Positions 52,870 to 62,525 are shown, numbered from the stretch's first letter. The stretch is 64,000 nt of DNA from Leeuwenhoekiella polynyae (GCF_004104075.1 NZ_QOVK01000001.1:1-64000); one strand, 5' to 3'. A program made the numbers and translations. Notes: a model not told the origin generated them from the letters alone.

Positions 52870-55059
52870 TTAGGCTTCTAAAACATCATCCAGCAGCATA
52901 GGTAGCTTTCTCAGTCTTTTTCCGGTTGCGTCAAAGATCGCATTACTTATTGCTGCTGCCAGGCCTACAATACCCAATTCTCCCACACCTTTAGCACCCA
53001 GCGGATTGACTTTATCATCTTTCTCTTCAACAAACTCTGTGTGTATATCGTGTATATCGGCATTTACAGCAATGTGATATTCGGCGAAGTTGGCATTCAT
53101 AACCCGCCCATAACGGGTATCTACCATTCCCTCTTCACGAAGGGCCATCCCCAGACCCCAGACCATAGATCCCAGCAACTGATTTTCAGCAGTTTTAGGA
53201 TTGATGATCTTACCGGCTGCAGAAACATTGACAAGGCGGGGCACCTTAATAATTCCTAAGTCCTTATCAACTGTAACCTCAACCATCACACAACAATGGG
53301 CATAACCCGAATGGGTGTTTTGACCTGCAGCTGGTGATTCGCTGTGAGCGATGCTTAATTCTTCTTTGGAAGCCTGTTGCATAATTTCCGTGAAAGCAAA
53401 TGTTTTAGAACCGTATTCCAGCTTACCTTTTTGAAACGAAATATCTTCAAAAGCTACAGCTTGATAATCCGGATTGTTTCGTTTCCATATATCGGCGATT
53501 CGGTATTTGAATTTTTCACAAACTGAGGCTACCGCCGATCCTACTGACGAAACCGTCCAGGAGCCTCCTTCAATTGGGGAGTCTGGGAACGCGGTATCTC
53601 CCAGCATAAATTTTATCTTTTCTATAGAAACCCCTAACTTGTCTGCAGCGATCTGAGACATTACGGTATAGGTTCCTGTTCCAATATCTGCTGTGGCGCA
53701 TTTAATGGTAAATGTACCCTCTTCATTCATACTCAGAGAAACGGAAGCTGGTTGTTGCAGCGCCTCCCAAGAACCGGTAGCCATCCCATAACCCTTAAGC
53801 AGGTGTGGCTCAGTCTTAGATAAATCCTTTCTGTTTTTCCAGCCAAATACTTCCTCACAGCGCGCATAACATGCCATCAGCTCTTTGCTGGTGAAGGGTT
53901 TGTCTTCATTCTGATCGTAATCTACATAATTTTTACGCCGGAATTCCAGCGGATCAATGCCCGCTTCATGGGCAAGTTCATCTATAGCACATTCTAAGGC
54001 ATAAACCCCAGAAACGCCGCCGGGAGCACGCATATCAAGTGGGGTATAACTCTGTACCGGCGTTAATTCATATTCTAAATTTACATTGTCACATTTGTAT
54101 AAGAGACCAGACCAGTCTACAATAGTCTCATTAAAATCTTCAAACGTAGAGGTCTCTCCAACAGTTTTATGCGAAAGAGCTTTTAGTATACCGTCCTTTG
54201 AACAACCCAACTTCATGGTGTGAATGACTTCCGGCCGGTATCCAAAGCTGAACATCTGCGCACGCGTCATAACCATTTGTACATTGTGTTTTAACTCTAA
54301 AGCAGCAAGTGTTGCCATAAATAACTGGTACTGCGGGCGAAGCCCGGAGCCGAACGCACCGCCTACAAAATCGCTTTTCACTTGCACTCTATCTGCACCA
54401 AGGCCAAACACACCGTTAAGATATTTTAATGAACTCGCAACACCTTGTATTTTATCATAGACCACAAGGCTTCCGTCGCTTTTATATTCGACGCTTGTGG
54501 CGTGGGGCTCCATCGGATTGTGGTAATTGCGCGACTGGCGGTATTCCCGAATTATTGTATAGTCGGAATTTTTAAAAGCTTTTTTAAAATCCCCTCTATT
54601 CGATGCGGGTTCTGGAGCGCGATCGGCGCTGGCATTTTTGAGGTTATCCGATAAGCTGCCTTTAAACTTCTTTTCTTCGTAGGTCACTTTGATCAGCTTA
54701 GAAGCATAGCGGGCCTGTTCAAAAGTTTGGGCAACTACCAAGGCAATGGGTTGACCGTTATACAGTATTTTATCGTTATAAAAAGGGCGGAATGGCTTGC
54801 CGGGAGGGGAAAGTGGATCGGTATAATCAACCTTATTTTTTAAACGCTCAGGAAGATTCTTGTGTGTGAAAATACCTTTTACCCCTTCAAATGCTTCTGC
54901 TGCCGAGGTGTCTATAGCTGTGATGCTTCCACAGGCAATAGTGCTTTGCAAAACATAAGCGTGGTAAAATGGAGATGCGATATCTGCAGCATAGGTCGCT
55001 TTGCCGGTTACTTTTTGCGGACCGTCGACCCGTTTTTGTTTGTTTCCTATATTGAGCAT
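52870..55059 (-). CDS. Molybdopterin-binding subunit of a xanthine dehydrogenase/aldehyde oxidoreductase (PaoC-like)
   Basis: A 729-aa large subunit, N-terminal xanthine dehydrogenase-type a/b-hammerhead (VTGKATYAADIA) and molybdopterin-binding domains. The active-site region GAKGVGELGIVGLAAAISN near residue 695-712 contains the catalytic glutamate, in agreement with PaoC-type enzymes (cytosine-dinucleotide cofactor in the E. coli enzyme). FGSGLRPQYQ and GGSWTVSSVGSAVA are family motifs. It ends the three-gene operon, its start sharing one base with the FAD-subunit stop. Oxidises aldehydes or related compounds; the substrate is unknown. Confidence 0.92.
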   Translation of the reverse strand: MLNIGNKQKRVDGPQKVTGKATYAADIASPFYHAYVLQSTIACGSITAIDTSAAEAFEGVKGIFTHKNLPERLKNKVDYTDPLSPPGKPFRPFYNDKILYNGQPIALVVAQTFEQARYASKLIKVTYEEKKFKGSLSDNLKNASADRAPEPASNRGDFKKAFKNSDYTIIREYRQSRNYHNPMEPHATSVEYKSDGSLVVYDKIQGVASSLKYLNGVFGLGADRVQVKSDFVGGAFGSGLRPQYQLFMATLAALELKHNVQMVMTRAQMFSFGYRPEVIHTMKLGCSKDGILKALSHKTVGETSTFEDFNETIVDWSGLLYKCDNVNLEYELTPVQSYTPLDMRAPGGVSGVYALECAIDELAHEAGIDPLEFRRKNYVDYDQNEDKPFTSKELMACYARCEEVFGWKNRKDLSKTEPHLLKGYGMATGSWEALQQPASVSLSMNEEGTFTIKCATADIGTGTYTVMSQIAADKLGVSIEKIKFMLGDTAFPDSPIEGGSWTVSSVGSAVASVCEKFKYRIADIWKRNNPDYQAVAFEDISFQKGKLEYGSKTFAFTEIMQQASKEELSIAHSESPAAGQNTHSGYAHCCVMVEVTVDKDLGIIKVPRLVNVSAAGKIINPKTAENQLLGSMVWGLGMALREEGMVDTRYGRVMNANFAEYHIAVNADIHDIHTEFVEEKDDKVNPLGAKGVGELGIVGLAAAISNAIFDATGKRLRKLPMLLDDVLEA

Positions 55060-56036
55060 TATGATGGATTTAGAGCGTTGTTTAAGGCACGTACGATAGC
55101 GCCTTTTACCAGCGAAATTTTAAAGTCATTGGTCCCAAAACCTTGGGCACCCTGGATTAATTGTTCAGCTAAGGATTGAAAATTTTCTGTGGAAGCCTCT
55201 TTCCCAAAAAAATCTTTTTCTACTTCTTTTAGTTTCCAGGGTTTGTGAGCGACACCGCCCAAAGCGACACGTATGTCTGCAATTTTACCCTGAGAAACTT
55301 TTAAGCATGCCGCAACAGAGACGAGAGCAAAAGCATAGGACTCCCGGTCACGAATTTTTAGGTATTCAAAATGCTCTGAGAAACCTTCAGCGGGTAATTG
55401 AATATGGGTTATGAGATCTCCGGGTTCCAGATTATGGTCCTTTTCTGGCTGATCTCCCGGAAGTCTGTGAAGTTGGTCAAAAGGGATCACTATGGTTTCT
55501 CCCTTGCGCAGCACATGTACTTTGGCTTCTAAGGCGGCCAGGGCTACACACATATCTGAAGGGTGCGTGGCAATACAGGAGGCTGAAGTGCCTAAAATAG
55601 CATGAATACGGTTAAACCCCTTAATCGCGGCACATCCGGTTCCCGGTTCACGCTTGTTACAGGGCATTGTCGTATCGTAAAAGTAATAGCAGCGGGTACG
55701 TTGTAGTAGATTTCCCCCGTTTGTAGCGCGGTTACGCAGCTGTGAGGATGCTGCGGCAAGTATGGCTTTATTGAGAACAGGATACGTGCTTTTTACCGCT
55801 GCGTGGTAGGCGGTATCTGCATTGGTTACCAATGCTCCCAGTAATAAACCCTTATCAGATTCTTCGATCTGAGCGTAAGGCAACTTACCGATATCTGCAA
55901 GGCTATCGGGTTCTTCAACTCCATATTTCATGAGGTCTACTAAGTTGGTTCCGCCGGCAAGAATAGTGGAATCACGTAATGTAGTGCCTAACGAGAGATC
56001 TTCGGTCGAAAGCCGGGTGTATTGAAATGGTTTCAT
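55059..56036 (-). CDS. FAD-binding subunit of the aldehyde oxidoreductase (PaoB-like)
   Basis: A 325-aa flavin subunit. ILAGGTNLVDLMKYGVEEP is the FAD-binding N-terminal motif. Residues about 110-165 include the loop with CYYF, CNKREPGTGC and CIATHPSDMC, which in PaoB and HCR-type subunits holds an extra 4Fe-4S cluster. C-terminal CO dehydrogenase flavoprotein domain follows. Middle gene of the operon. Confidence 0.92.
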   Translation of the reverse strand: MKPFQYTRLSTEDLSLGTTLRDSTILAGGTNLVDLMKYGVEEPDSLADIGKLPYAQIEESDKGLLLGALVTNADTAYHAAVKSTYPVLNKAILAAASSQLRNRATNGGNLLQRTRCYYFYDTTMPCNKREPGTGCAAIKGFNRIHAILGTSASCIATHPSDMCVALAALEAKVHVLRKGETIVIPFDQLHRLPGDQPEKDHNLEPGDLITHIQLPAEGFSEHFEYLKIRDRESYAFALVSVAACLKVSQGKIADIRVALGGVAHKPWKLKEVEKDFFGKEASTENFQSLAEQLIQGAQGFGTNDFKISLVKGAIVRALNNALNPS

Positions 56037-56041
56037 AGTGA

Positions 56042-56509
56042 TTAGGATTCTTCGTAAATGCGACGGGCGGCTTTCGTTATATTTTTATAGGCGGCGCAAC
56101 GGCAAAGGTTACCGCTCATCCAATCTTTGAGTTCTTCTTCAGAATTGATTTCCCCGCGGTTACACATCGCGATGGTGGAGCAAATTTGCCCCGGGGTACA
56201 GAATCCACATTGGTACGCATCTTCTTCTATAAAAATCTGTTGTTCAGGGCTTAAGTTATCAGCGGTTGCAACACCTTCAATGGTGGTGATTTCTGCTCCA
56301 TCCAGACTCACTAAAAGGCAAAGGCAGGAATTCACGCTGTTACCGTCAATAAGAACTGTGCAGGCACCGCACTGGCCATGGTCACAACCTTTTTTTGTTC
56401 CAACGAGTTTTTGATGATAGCGCAGGTAGTCAAGTAGTGTGGTCCACGGTTCGATAGCAACTTCCACCGGTTCTCCATTTAAGGTAAAATGCACAAGGTT
56501 TGTATTCAT
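56042..56509 (-). CDS. 2Fe-2S subunit of the aldehyde oxidoreductase (PaoA-like)
   Basis: A 155-aa two-cluster iron-sulfur protein: a plant-ferredoxin-type cluster CDHGQCGACTVLIDG with the fourth Cys in NSCLCLL, and a C-terminal helical cluster with CGFCTPGQICSTIAM and LCRCAAYKNI. I chose the ATG at 56509, giving a normal N-terminus; the frame extends 10 residues upstream. E. coli PaoA has a Tat leader; none is visible here, so the enzyme may be cytosolic. First gene of the operon. Confidence 0.92.
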   Translation of the reverse strand: MNTNLVHFTLNGEPVEVAIEPWTTLLDYLRYHQKLVGTKKGCDHGQCGACTVLIDGNSVNSCLCLLVSLDGAEITTIEGVATADNLSPEQQIFIEEDAYQCGFCTPGQICSTIAMCNRGEINSEEELKDWMSGNLCRCAAYKNITKAARRIYEES

Positions 56510-56658
56510 AAAAAAGCAGTTAGTTTGTCGGTAACGCAATACCGTATTTGAGAAGGGTTTTGCGTTTTCAATTTAGCGGGATATCCCGGGCTAAACTGTT
56601 TAAGAACTCTTAAATAACAAATTATTAAGAGATGTAATGTATTTCTAAAAACTATAGG

Positions 56659-59088
56659 TTACTCGTTTTCTAGTTTTTCGAGGGCCACAGCCATGTCAAT
56701 ACCCGCTCCTAAAATCCCTGCAAACAGATCGCCCTGCTCCTGCAGTCGGTCGACCATTGTTTTTAGGGTAAACTGATTGATTTTTAGACCTTTATTGACT
56801 TCCTTCCACTCTAGGGGAGCGGAGACCGTTGCTCCGGGTTTGGGTCTGACGCAATAGGGGGAGGCAAGCGTTTGCCCTTTCCGGTTCTGCAGGTAATCCA
56901 AATAAATTTTACCCTTTCGGTCTTTGACGGCGCGGGTCATACTGGTAAGATTAGGAACTTGTTCCTCCACATACATACACAGCAGTTTGGTGAAATTACG
57001 CGCTTCGGCATAACTGTATTGAGCCGCCAGCGGAAGGTAGATATGTAAACCACTCGAACCCGAGGTTTTGCAAAAGCCTTTAATACCTGCTCGATCCAGG
57101 ATTTCTTTTACGGCCTGTGCTACGGTTATTACTTCTTCAAAGGTATTGGTGTCTGAAGGATCAAGATCAATAATGGCATAATCGGGTTTCTCCAGAGTAC
57201 CCACCCGCGAATTCCAGGGATTGATTTCAATACATCCCAGATTGGCCATATAGAGCAATGCGGCTTCGTTTTGACACAGTAGGTAGTTGATCTTGCGGTC
57301 TAACGATTTGGAGAATACGGAAACCGTCTCCATCCACGCCGGAAGATGCTCTTGGTCTTTATGGTAAAAACCTTTCTTATTAATTCCGTCTGGATGGCGG
57401 TGCAAGCTTTGCGGCCGGTCTTTGAGATAGGGCAACATATATTCTGATACCTGAATATAATAATCAATAAGATCATACTTGGTGTAGCCGGAAGCGGGCC
57501 AGTATATTTTTTCCAGATTGGTGAAATTAACGTAGTGTCCGGCTACTTCAATACCTGCTTCAGAAGTGGGCTGGGTTTTCTTAGATACTGAATGTGGCTT
57601 CTGAATACGAATCTCTTGTGGAATCTTATCGCTGCGCAGGCCTTTATAAACTGGATGGCGCATAACATGGTTTGTTGTCCATTCGGAAAATTTAACTTCA
57701 CAAATCAATTGTGGAATGATCCAATTTGGCTTTCGGCCCTTCAGGTTTATCTTTTTACCAAAGGGATTTTCAGCAACCGAAAGTTTTTTCAGCTGCTTCA
57801 GCAACCCATGTTGTTCTTCATTGCTAAACCCGGAACCGCAATTGCCCACATATTTCAGTTTATCTTCGGTATACATCCCTAGAATTAAACTCCCAAACGG
57901 GGTACCGCCACTATTTGAATTGGTATACCCGCAGATCAGCGTCTCTTCGGTGAGCACGGCTTTGATCTTTAGCCATTTTTCAGAGCGGTATCCCGGCGCA
58001 TAGGTCGATTCTTTGTGTTTGGCGATGACGCCTTCCATACCGGCATCAACCGCTTTATTGTAGAGTGCAGATCCCATACCTTCAATATGGTCGCAATACA
58101 GCGTAGCTTCACAACCTGCGATGACTTCCGGAATCAGGCTTTTACGGTCTAAAAGGGGCAGGTCTAGCATGTCATGCCCGTTGAGGTTGAGCATATCAAA
58201 TACATAATAGCGCAACGTGCCCGCCGTAGTATGGGTATAATTCTGCAACGCCTGGAACTGCGGTAAGCCGTCAGCATCTACCACGACCACTTCACCATCC
58301 AGTATTGCATCATGCTCAATTGCTTCTAAATCCTGTTTCAGTTTTTCAAACTTTTCCGTGTAGTTGATACCGTTTCTCGAATGCAGATTAACCTTCCCAT
58401 CCTGAATATGTGCCAGAACCCGGTAACCGTCCCATTTGAGTTCATACACCCACTCGGGATCGTTAAATATGTTTTTAGTCGCTGTGGCTAACATAGGTCG
58501 GATGAATTGGGAGGGGTCGAGTTTTTTGATGGGGGTGGAAGAGGAAGCAGGAGATTGGTTGCGGTTTACAAATACCTCTGCATCGTAGTGTAAATCGGTA
58601 GCGTAGGAATCTTTCTTCTTGATGAGCAACCAGTGGTTATCTGCATTTTCTCTTTTGGTATGTACAAGGGCAAATGTTCCTTTTATTTTGGTGCCAAAAA
58701 ACTGAATCTTTAAGTCGCCTTTTTCATAGTGTTGCAACAGGGCATCCGTGGGATATCCGGCTGCTATGGTAAAGGTGCCTTCATCCCAAATGATCATTTC
58801 CCCGGCGCCATAATTTCCTTTAGGGATGGTGCCGTGAAAAGTTAGATAGCGTATAGGATGATCTTCAGTCTGTACCGCAAGGCGCTTGTCTGCAGGATTG
58901 AGCGAAGGGCCTTTGGGAACCGCCCAACTTTTGAGCACCCCATCCAACTCCAGCCGTAGATCGTAATGCAAACGTGAAGCCTGATGGCGTTGTATGACAA
59001 ACCGACCCGCTGATTTGGAATGGATGTCTGCGGCGGGTTCTGGGGTTTTGTTGAAGTCCCTTTTACGTTTGTACTCCTCCAGCCCCAT
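56659..59088 (-). CDS. ligD: ATP-dependent DNA ligase D (NHEJ)
   Basis: An 809-aa multidomain protein in the order phosphoesterase, ligase, polymerase. Residues about 1-160: 3'-phosphoesterase (FVIQRHQASRLHYDLRLE, DHPIRYLTFHGTIPKGNYGAGEM). About 200-500: ATP-dependent ligase with active-site lysine in YELKWDGYRVLAH and DGEVVVVD, ending with the oligonucleotide-binding part. About 520-800: primase-polymerase with IIDLDPSDTNTFEEVI. Same order as the Pseudomonas enzyme. Only 2 bp after ku; repairs double-strand breaks. Confidence 0.96.
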   Translation of the reverse strand: MGLEEYKRKRDFNKTPEPAADIHSKSAGRFVIQRHQASRLHYDLRLELDGVLKSWAVPKGPSLNPADKRLAVQTEDHPIRYLTFHGTIPKGNYGAGEMIIWDEGTFTIAAGYPTDALLQHYEKGDLKIQFFGTKIKGTFALVHTKRENADNHWLLIKKKDSYATDLHYDAEVFVNRNQSPASSSTPIKKLDPSQFIRPMLATATKNIFNDPEWVYELKWDGYRVLAHIQDGKVNLHSRNGINYTEKFEKLKQDLEAIEHDAILDGEVVVVDADGLPQFQALQNYTHTTAGTLRYYVFDMLNLNGHDMLDLPLLDRKSLIPEVIAGCEATLYCDHIEGMGSALYNKAVDAGMEGVIAKHKESTYAPGYRSEKWLKIKAVLTEETLICGYTNSNSGGTPFGSLILGMYTEDKLKYVGNCGSGFSNEEQHGLLKQLKKLSVAENPFGKKINLKGRKPNWIIPQLICEVKFSEWTTNHVMRHPVYKGLRSDKIPQEIRIQKPHSVSKKTQPTSEAGIEVAGHYVNFTNLEKIYWPASGYTKYDLIDYYIQVSEYMLPYLKDRPQSLHRHPDGINKKGFYHKDQEHLPAWMETVSVFSKSLDRKINYLLCQNEAALLYMANLGCIEINPWNSRVGTLEKPDYAIIDLDPSDTNTFEEVITVAQAVKEILDRAGIKGFCKTSGSSGLHIYLPLAAQYSYAEARNFTKLLCMYVEEQVPNLTSMTRAVKDRKGKIYLDYLQNRKGQTLASPYCVRPKPGATVSAPLEWKEVNKGLKINQFTLKTMVDRLQEQGDLFAGILGAGIDMAVALEKLENE

Positions 59089-59090
59089 AA

Positions 59091-59867
59091 TCAGGAAGCT
59101 TTATTTTTTTTCTTTTTCTCAAGACTGGCTTTTAGCTGTGCCATCAGGTCTTTTGCGGGAGTGGGTTTGCTTTCAAATTTTTCAGGCTCCTTTACTTTTC
59201 CGGTGGACTTCGACTTGATAATTTTCATCAACTGGTCGTTGTATACGTCTTTGTATTTAGCAAAATCAAAGGTCTCGGTGTAGTTTTCTATGAGCGAGAT
59301 AGCCATATCCACTTCTTTCTTAGTCACCTTAGTCTTGGATAATTTGAGTTCCCCAGGATCGCGTATCTCGTCTTCAAACCTGATCACATGCAAAACCAAA
59401 GCATTGTCGTAAACTCCTACCAGACTAAGATGCTCTTTTTGACGCATCACAAAGGTGGCCACGCCTAGTTTTTTGGTTTTTTTCAATGCGTTTCGTAGCA
59501 GGTTATACGATTTCCCTCCTTCTTTCTGCGGTTCGAGAAAATATGGCTTTTTAAAAAGAACATCGGCAACTTCAACCTCGTCTATAAATTCCTCGATATC
59601 GATGGTTTTGCTTTTTTTGAGGTTGGCCTGTTCAAAGTCTTCCTTTTCAAGGACTACGTATCCGTCATCCTGCTTAAAACCTTTAACGATATCCTTCCAT
59701 TCTACTTCTTTTCCGGTTTCTTCGTTAATGCGTTTGTAGCGTATACGCGCATTGTCGTGGCGGTCAAGCATATCGAGATCCAACTTGCGGTCCTCCGAGC
59801 CGGAATACATTTTTATAGGTATGGAAACCAAACCAAAACTTATTGAACCATTCCAAATTGAGCGCAT
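59091..59867 (-). CDS. ku: Ku protein, non-homologous end joining
   Basis: A 258-aa Ku homologue: MRSIWNGSISFGLVSIPIKMY at the N-terminus, core ring domain, then a Lys-rich C-terminal tail ending KKKKNKAS, as in bacterial Ku with DNA-binding tail. It loads on broken ends and recruits LigD, whose gene follows 2 bp later in the same operon. Confidence 0.96.
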   Translation of the reverse strand: MRSIWNGSISFGLVSIPIKMYSGSEDRKLDLDMLDRHDNARIRYKRINEETGKEVEWKDIVKGFKQDDGYVVLEKEDFEQANLKKSKTIDIEEFIDEVEVADVLFKKPYFLEPQKEGGKSYNLLRNALKKTKKLGVATFVMRQKEHLSLVGVYDNALVLHVIRFEDEIRDPGELKLSKTKVTKKEVDMAISLIENYTETFDFAKYKDVYNDQLMKIIKSKSTGKVKEPEKFESKPTPAKDLMAQLKASLEKKKKNKAS

Positions 59868-60214
59868 AGTCTTTTATTTAAAATCAGATTACTCAAGGTA
59901 AGTCTTTTAATGAAGATTTAAATTGAGCATTTTGTTAATACTATTTGAATTAGGGAATACTTAACGAATGCCTGAAGAGCCAAGATGGGCATTATTTTTT
60001 AAAACATTCACCCAAGCCTTCCTTCAAAGTAAGGGAGTTGTGATTGGACACCAGACGAATTATGCTGTTTAAACCTCAGCACAAACGCGATATGAAGCAG
60101 GTGGAAACAATAGATTTAAATTAAAGGCGTCGTGCTGAACTGGATTCAACATCGTTTTACGCTAAGCTTCTTGAATGCGAAATTGAATTGGCGGGCAAGA
60201 AAATAAGCTTCTAT

Positions 60215-60302
60215 TTTTTTGGTTTCTAGCCGCATCAACTCGCTCAAAGACATGCTTTGCCGTATCGATGGAAATAATGAACAGGGAGATGAATGGAAGT
60301 TC
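60215..60302. repeat. Dispersed element 'GCCGCATCAAC', copy 3
   Basis: GGTTTCTAGCCGCATCAACT, AAAGACATGCTTTGCCGTAT, then GGGAGATGAATGGAAG. It lacks the stop that ends the peptide reading in copies 1 and 2. Confidence 0.75.
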
Positions 60303-60354
60303 TATGTTCAATTTTTAGCCCGCTGTTGATTATTTGTTGTGCTTCCTATGGTTA

Positions 60355-60430
60355 ATCTGAACCGAAGGATTTTGATTCATTTAACCATGCGGGTTTGGTA
60401 GTATAATGCTATACAAATCGGGTATCCAAA
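60355..60430. repeat. Dispersed repeat 'TCTGAACCGAGGG...', copy E (diverged)
   Basis: AATCTGAACCGAAGGATTTT, ATTTAACCATGCGGGTTTGG; the CCCTTCGGGT block is altered here. The end of the repeat is poorly conserved. Confidence 0.6.
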
Positions 60431-60607
60431 CCTGGAGCTGCTTGAAGTCTATATCGATTCTGAATTTGAATGGTTTGAATACTATTTATTCACGCATTAA
60501 CAAGACTTTTTGATAGGCTATTAAAGTTTTCTCAATTGGCATTTTTTACAGTTGTATTATTTTAAGTTATCAATACATTTAATGTACGATTAAAAACAAT
60601 ATTTAAT

Positions 60608-60898
60608 ATGAAGACTTCTCCAAACTCCCATTTTGAACGTGCGCTAAACAAACTGCTAAAGCGTTACGACTGCACCCAGAACGAGCGCAAGCGCCTGCGT
60701 GCTGTAGCTATGACAACTATCTCTAAGATCTCTCACACCGAATATGGCGGTTTTGAGGAACAGACCGGAGCGTTTTTGAGTGAGGCAATGAGCAGCACAT
60801 TTAAAATTAAGATCGACTATATAGATCAACACACACAGGCATTCAAATCCCTGTACCTCGTTCCCAATACTGAGGAGTATTCTGACACAAGTATTTAA
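60608..60898 (+). CDS. 96-aa protein of unknown function in the stress block
   Basis: Small soluble protein, basic N-terminal helix (FERALNKLLKRYDCTQNERKRLRAVAMTTISK), then a mixed C-terminus (FKIKIDYIDQHTQAFKSLYLV). No recognised family. It is followed 10 bp later by another unknown protein and then by small stress-type genes, so may be part of a stress-induced unit. Confidence 0.6.
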   Translation: MKTSPNSHFERALNKLLKRYDCTQNERKRLRAVAMTTISKISHTEYGGFEEQTGAFLSEAMSSTFKIKIDYIDQHTQAFKSLYLVPNTEEYSDTSI

Positions 60899-60908
60899 GG
60901 GTAGTATT

Positions 60909-61346
60909 ATGGAATCCTTTTCGATCAATACCCGGGATGTACTACTGCTTGAAACGATAGCCGATCAGCTTGCTAGAGATCAATCTGATTACTTCGATAG
61001 ACACAAGCGCAGCCTTTATCTGTATGAATCTTACCTTTTTGAAAAGCTTTTTAAGCTTAAAAGAGCTTCCCATATGGTAATAGCAGGCATTTTAAAAGAT
61101 AATAGGTCTAAAAACCTGAATGCTAATGGGCAAGCGTCTGCCATACGGGAGAAGGCTGCCTGCACTACGTATCAGGGGCTTTGTATTAAAAAATATGAGA
61201 ATCAGAAACTACAGGTGCTATCACATTATGTGAGTCAATTGGAGGACCATGCCTTACAAAAGACCTTGTACGCTCAATTGAGCGGGATCAACCAGTTTGT
61301 AAAAGGGATCGAAACCTATCAGGTATCTAAAAACTACGTGGAATAA
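60909..61346 (+). CDS. 145-aa helical protein of unknown function
   Basis: All-helical soluble protein (DVLLLETIADQLARDQSDYFDRHKRS, YLFEKLFKLKRASHMVIAGILKDN, HYVSQLEDHALQKTLYAQLSGINQF). The helix pattern is compatible with a ferritin-like or four-helix-bundle stress protein, but key metal ligands are not evident. Same strand as, and 10 bp after, the preceding gene. Confidence 0.6.
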   Translation: MESFSINTRDVLLLETIADQLARDQSDYFDRHKRSLYLYESYLFEKLFKLKRASHMVIAGILKDNRSKNLNANGQASAIREKAACTTYQGLCIKKYENQKLQVLSHYVSQLEDHALQKTLYAQLSGINQFVKGIETYQVSKNYVE

Positions 61347-61440
61347 ATGCGCTGTGATTCACAAGATCAGAAGCAGCAACCTGTTTTGCGCGTGAAGCAA
61401 TTAACTATAAATACATATTACGAATCTAAATCTATAAATT

Positions 61441-61575
61441 ATGAGTGCTAAAAATGAAAAGTCGAAAAACGATAAAAAAGAAAATAAGGACTCCATCGAC
61501 AAAGGACCTTTAAAAGATAAACATACCAATCAATACGGTAATACCGATGATAAGCCTAAGAAAAGAGGCGCATAA
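61441..61575 (+). CDS. 44-aa highly hydrophilic stress-type protein
   Basis: Very short frame starting at ATG 61441: almost entirely Lys, Asn, Asp, Glu, with KDSIDKGPLKDKHTNQYGNT and ending KPKKRGA. No hydrophobic segment. Low-complexity, hydrophilic, disordered, like hydrophilin-type proteins. It precedes the YghA-type dehydrogenase gene by 28 bp and follows the 145-aa protein by 94 bp. Confidence 0.55.
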   Translation: MSAKNEKSKNDKKENKDSIDKGPLKDKHTNQYGNTDDKPKKRGA

Positions 61576-61603
61576 TAGATCATAAGCTCAAACAACCTAT
61601 ATC

Positions 61604-62452
61604 ATGACAAAACCATCAAAATTTCCGGAACAGGAACAAGAGTTACCCGGTAGTGAAAAAGACATGAACCCGCAGCCCGAAATTGTACGGAAGGGCTATA
61701 CCGGTTCGGGTAAATTAAAAAATAAAGTAGCCTTGATCACCGGCGGAGACAGCGGCATCGGTCGCAGTGTGGCCGTTCATTTTGCCATAGAGGGGGCTTC
61801 TGTAGCGATTATTTATAAATCAGAGACCGAAGACGCATTAGATACTCAGAAGCTGGTAGAAGAACACGGAAAGAAGTGTCTTTTGATCGAAGGGGATGTG
61901 CGGGATGCTGAATTTTGTAAAGAGGCTGTTGCACAAACCCGCTCAGAGCTGGGACACATTCATATTTTGGTTAACAATGCAGCAGTGCAATTTCCAAAGG
62001 ATACGGTTTCTGAGATCGACGAAGACCAATTGGCTACAACTTTTGAGACCAATATTTATCCGTATTTTTTCTTTACCAAGGCATTAGAAAGTCAGTTTGA
62101 AAGTGGAGACTGTGTGATCAATTCCACTTCGGTAACCGCATACAGAGGTTCATCGCACCTGCTGGATTATAGCAGTACCAAAGGAGCTATCACAACCTTT
62201 ACCCGTTCCCTGAGTAAAATGTGGGCACCCAAAAATATTCGCGTCAATGGCGTGGCTCCGGGGCCGATCTGGACGCCGTTAATCCCGGCAACCTTTGATG
62301 AGGTATCAGATTTTGGTCAGGACGTGCCTTTGGGCAGAGCCGGGCAACCCAGTGAAGTTGCGCCCGCTTATGTATTTCTGGCATCAGAAGACAGCAGCTA
62401 TATAACCGGACAGGTTATTCATGTGAATGGGGGAGAAGTGGTAGGAGCTTAA
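61604..62452 (+). CDS. YghA-type short-chain dehydrogenase
   Basis: A 282-aa SDR with an N-terminal extension (about 1-37: PEQEQELPGSEKDMNPQP) typical of the YghA/general stress protein 39 family. Rossmann motif VALITGGDSGIGRSVAVHF, NNAA in ILVNNAAVQFP, catalytic Ser-Tyr-Lys within NSTSVTAYRG and YSSTKGAITTF, then GPIWTPL. In E. coli and Bacillus such enzymes are stress-induced; the substrate is uncertain. Strong terminator downstream. Confidence 0.92.
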   Translation: MTKPSKFPEQEQELPGSEKDMNPQPEIVRKGYTGSGKLKNKVALITGGDSGIGRSVAVHFAIEGASVAIIYKSETEDALDTQKLVEEHGKKCLLIEGDVRDAEFCKEAVAQTRSELGHIHILVNNAAVQFPKDTVSEIDEDQLATTFETNIYPYFFFTKALESQFESGDCVINSTSVTAYRGSSHLLDYSSTKGAITTFTRSLSKMWAPKNIRVNGVAPGPIWTPLIPATFDEVSDFGQDVPLGRAGQPSEVAPAYVFLASEDSSYITGQVIHVNGGEVVGA

Positions 62453-62487
62453 CATCAAATCCCATTTATTATTTTAAATTATGTTTT

Positions 62488-62525
62488 AAGTATCCCGTTT
62501 GCATACAACAGCAAACGGGATACTT
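62488..62525. terminator. Terminator after the SDR gene
   Basis: Perfect 15-bp stem AAGTATCCCGTTTGC / GCAAACGGGATACTT with an 8-nt loop and following T run. Confidence 0.9.

Larger units (their letters stand above)
59868..60607. other. Repeat-containing intergenic region
   Basis: About 740 bp. Contains copy 3 of the 'GCCGCATCAAC' element (60215-60302) and copy E of the 'TCTGAACCGAGGG' repeat (60355-60430). Upstream of the next gene, TACATTTA (60571-60578 area) may be a -7 box. Confidence 0.6.
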
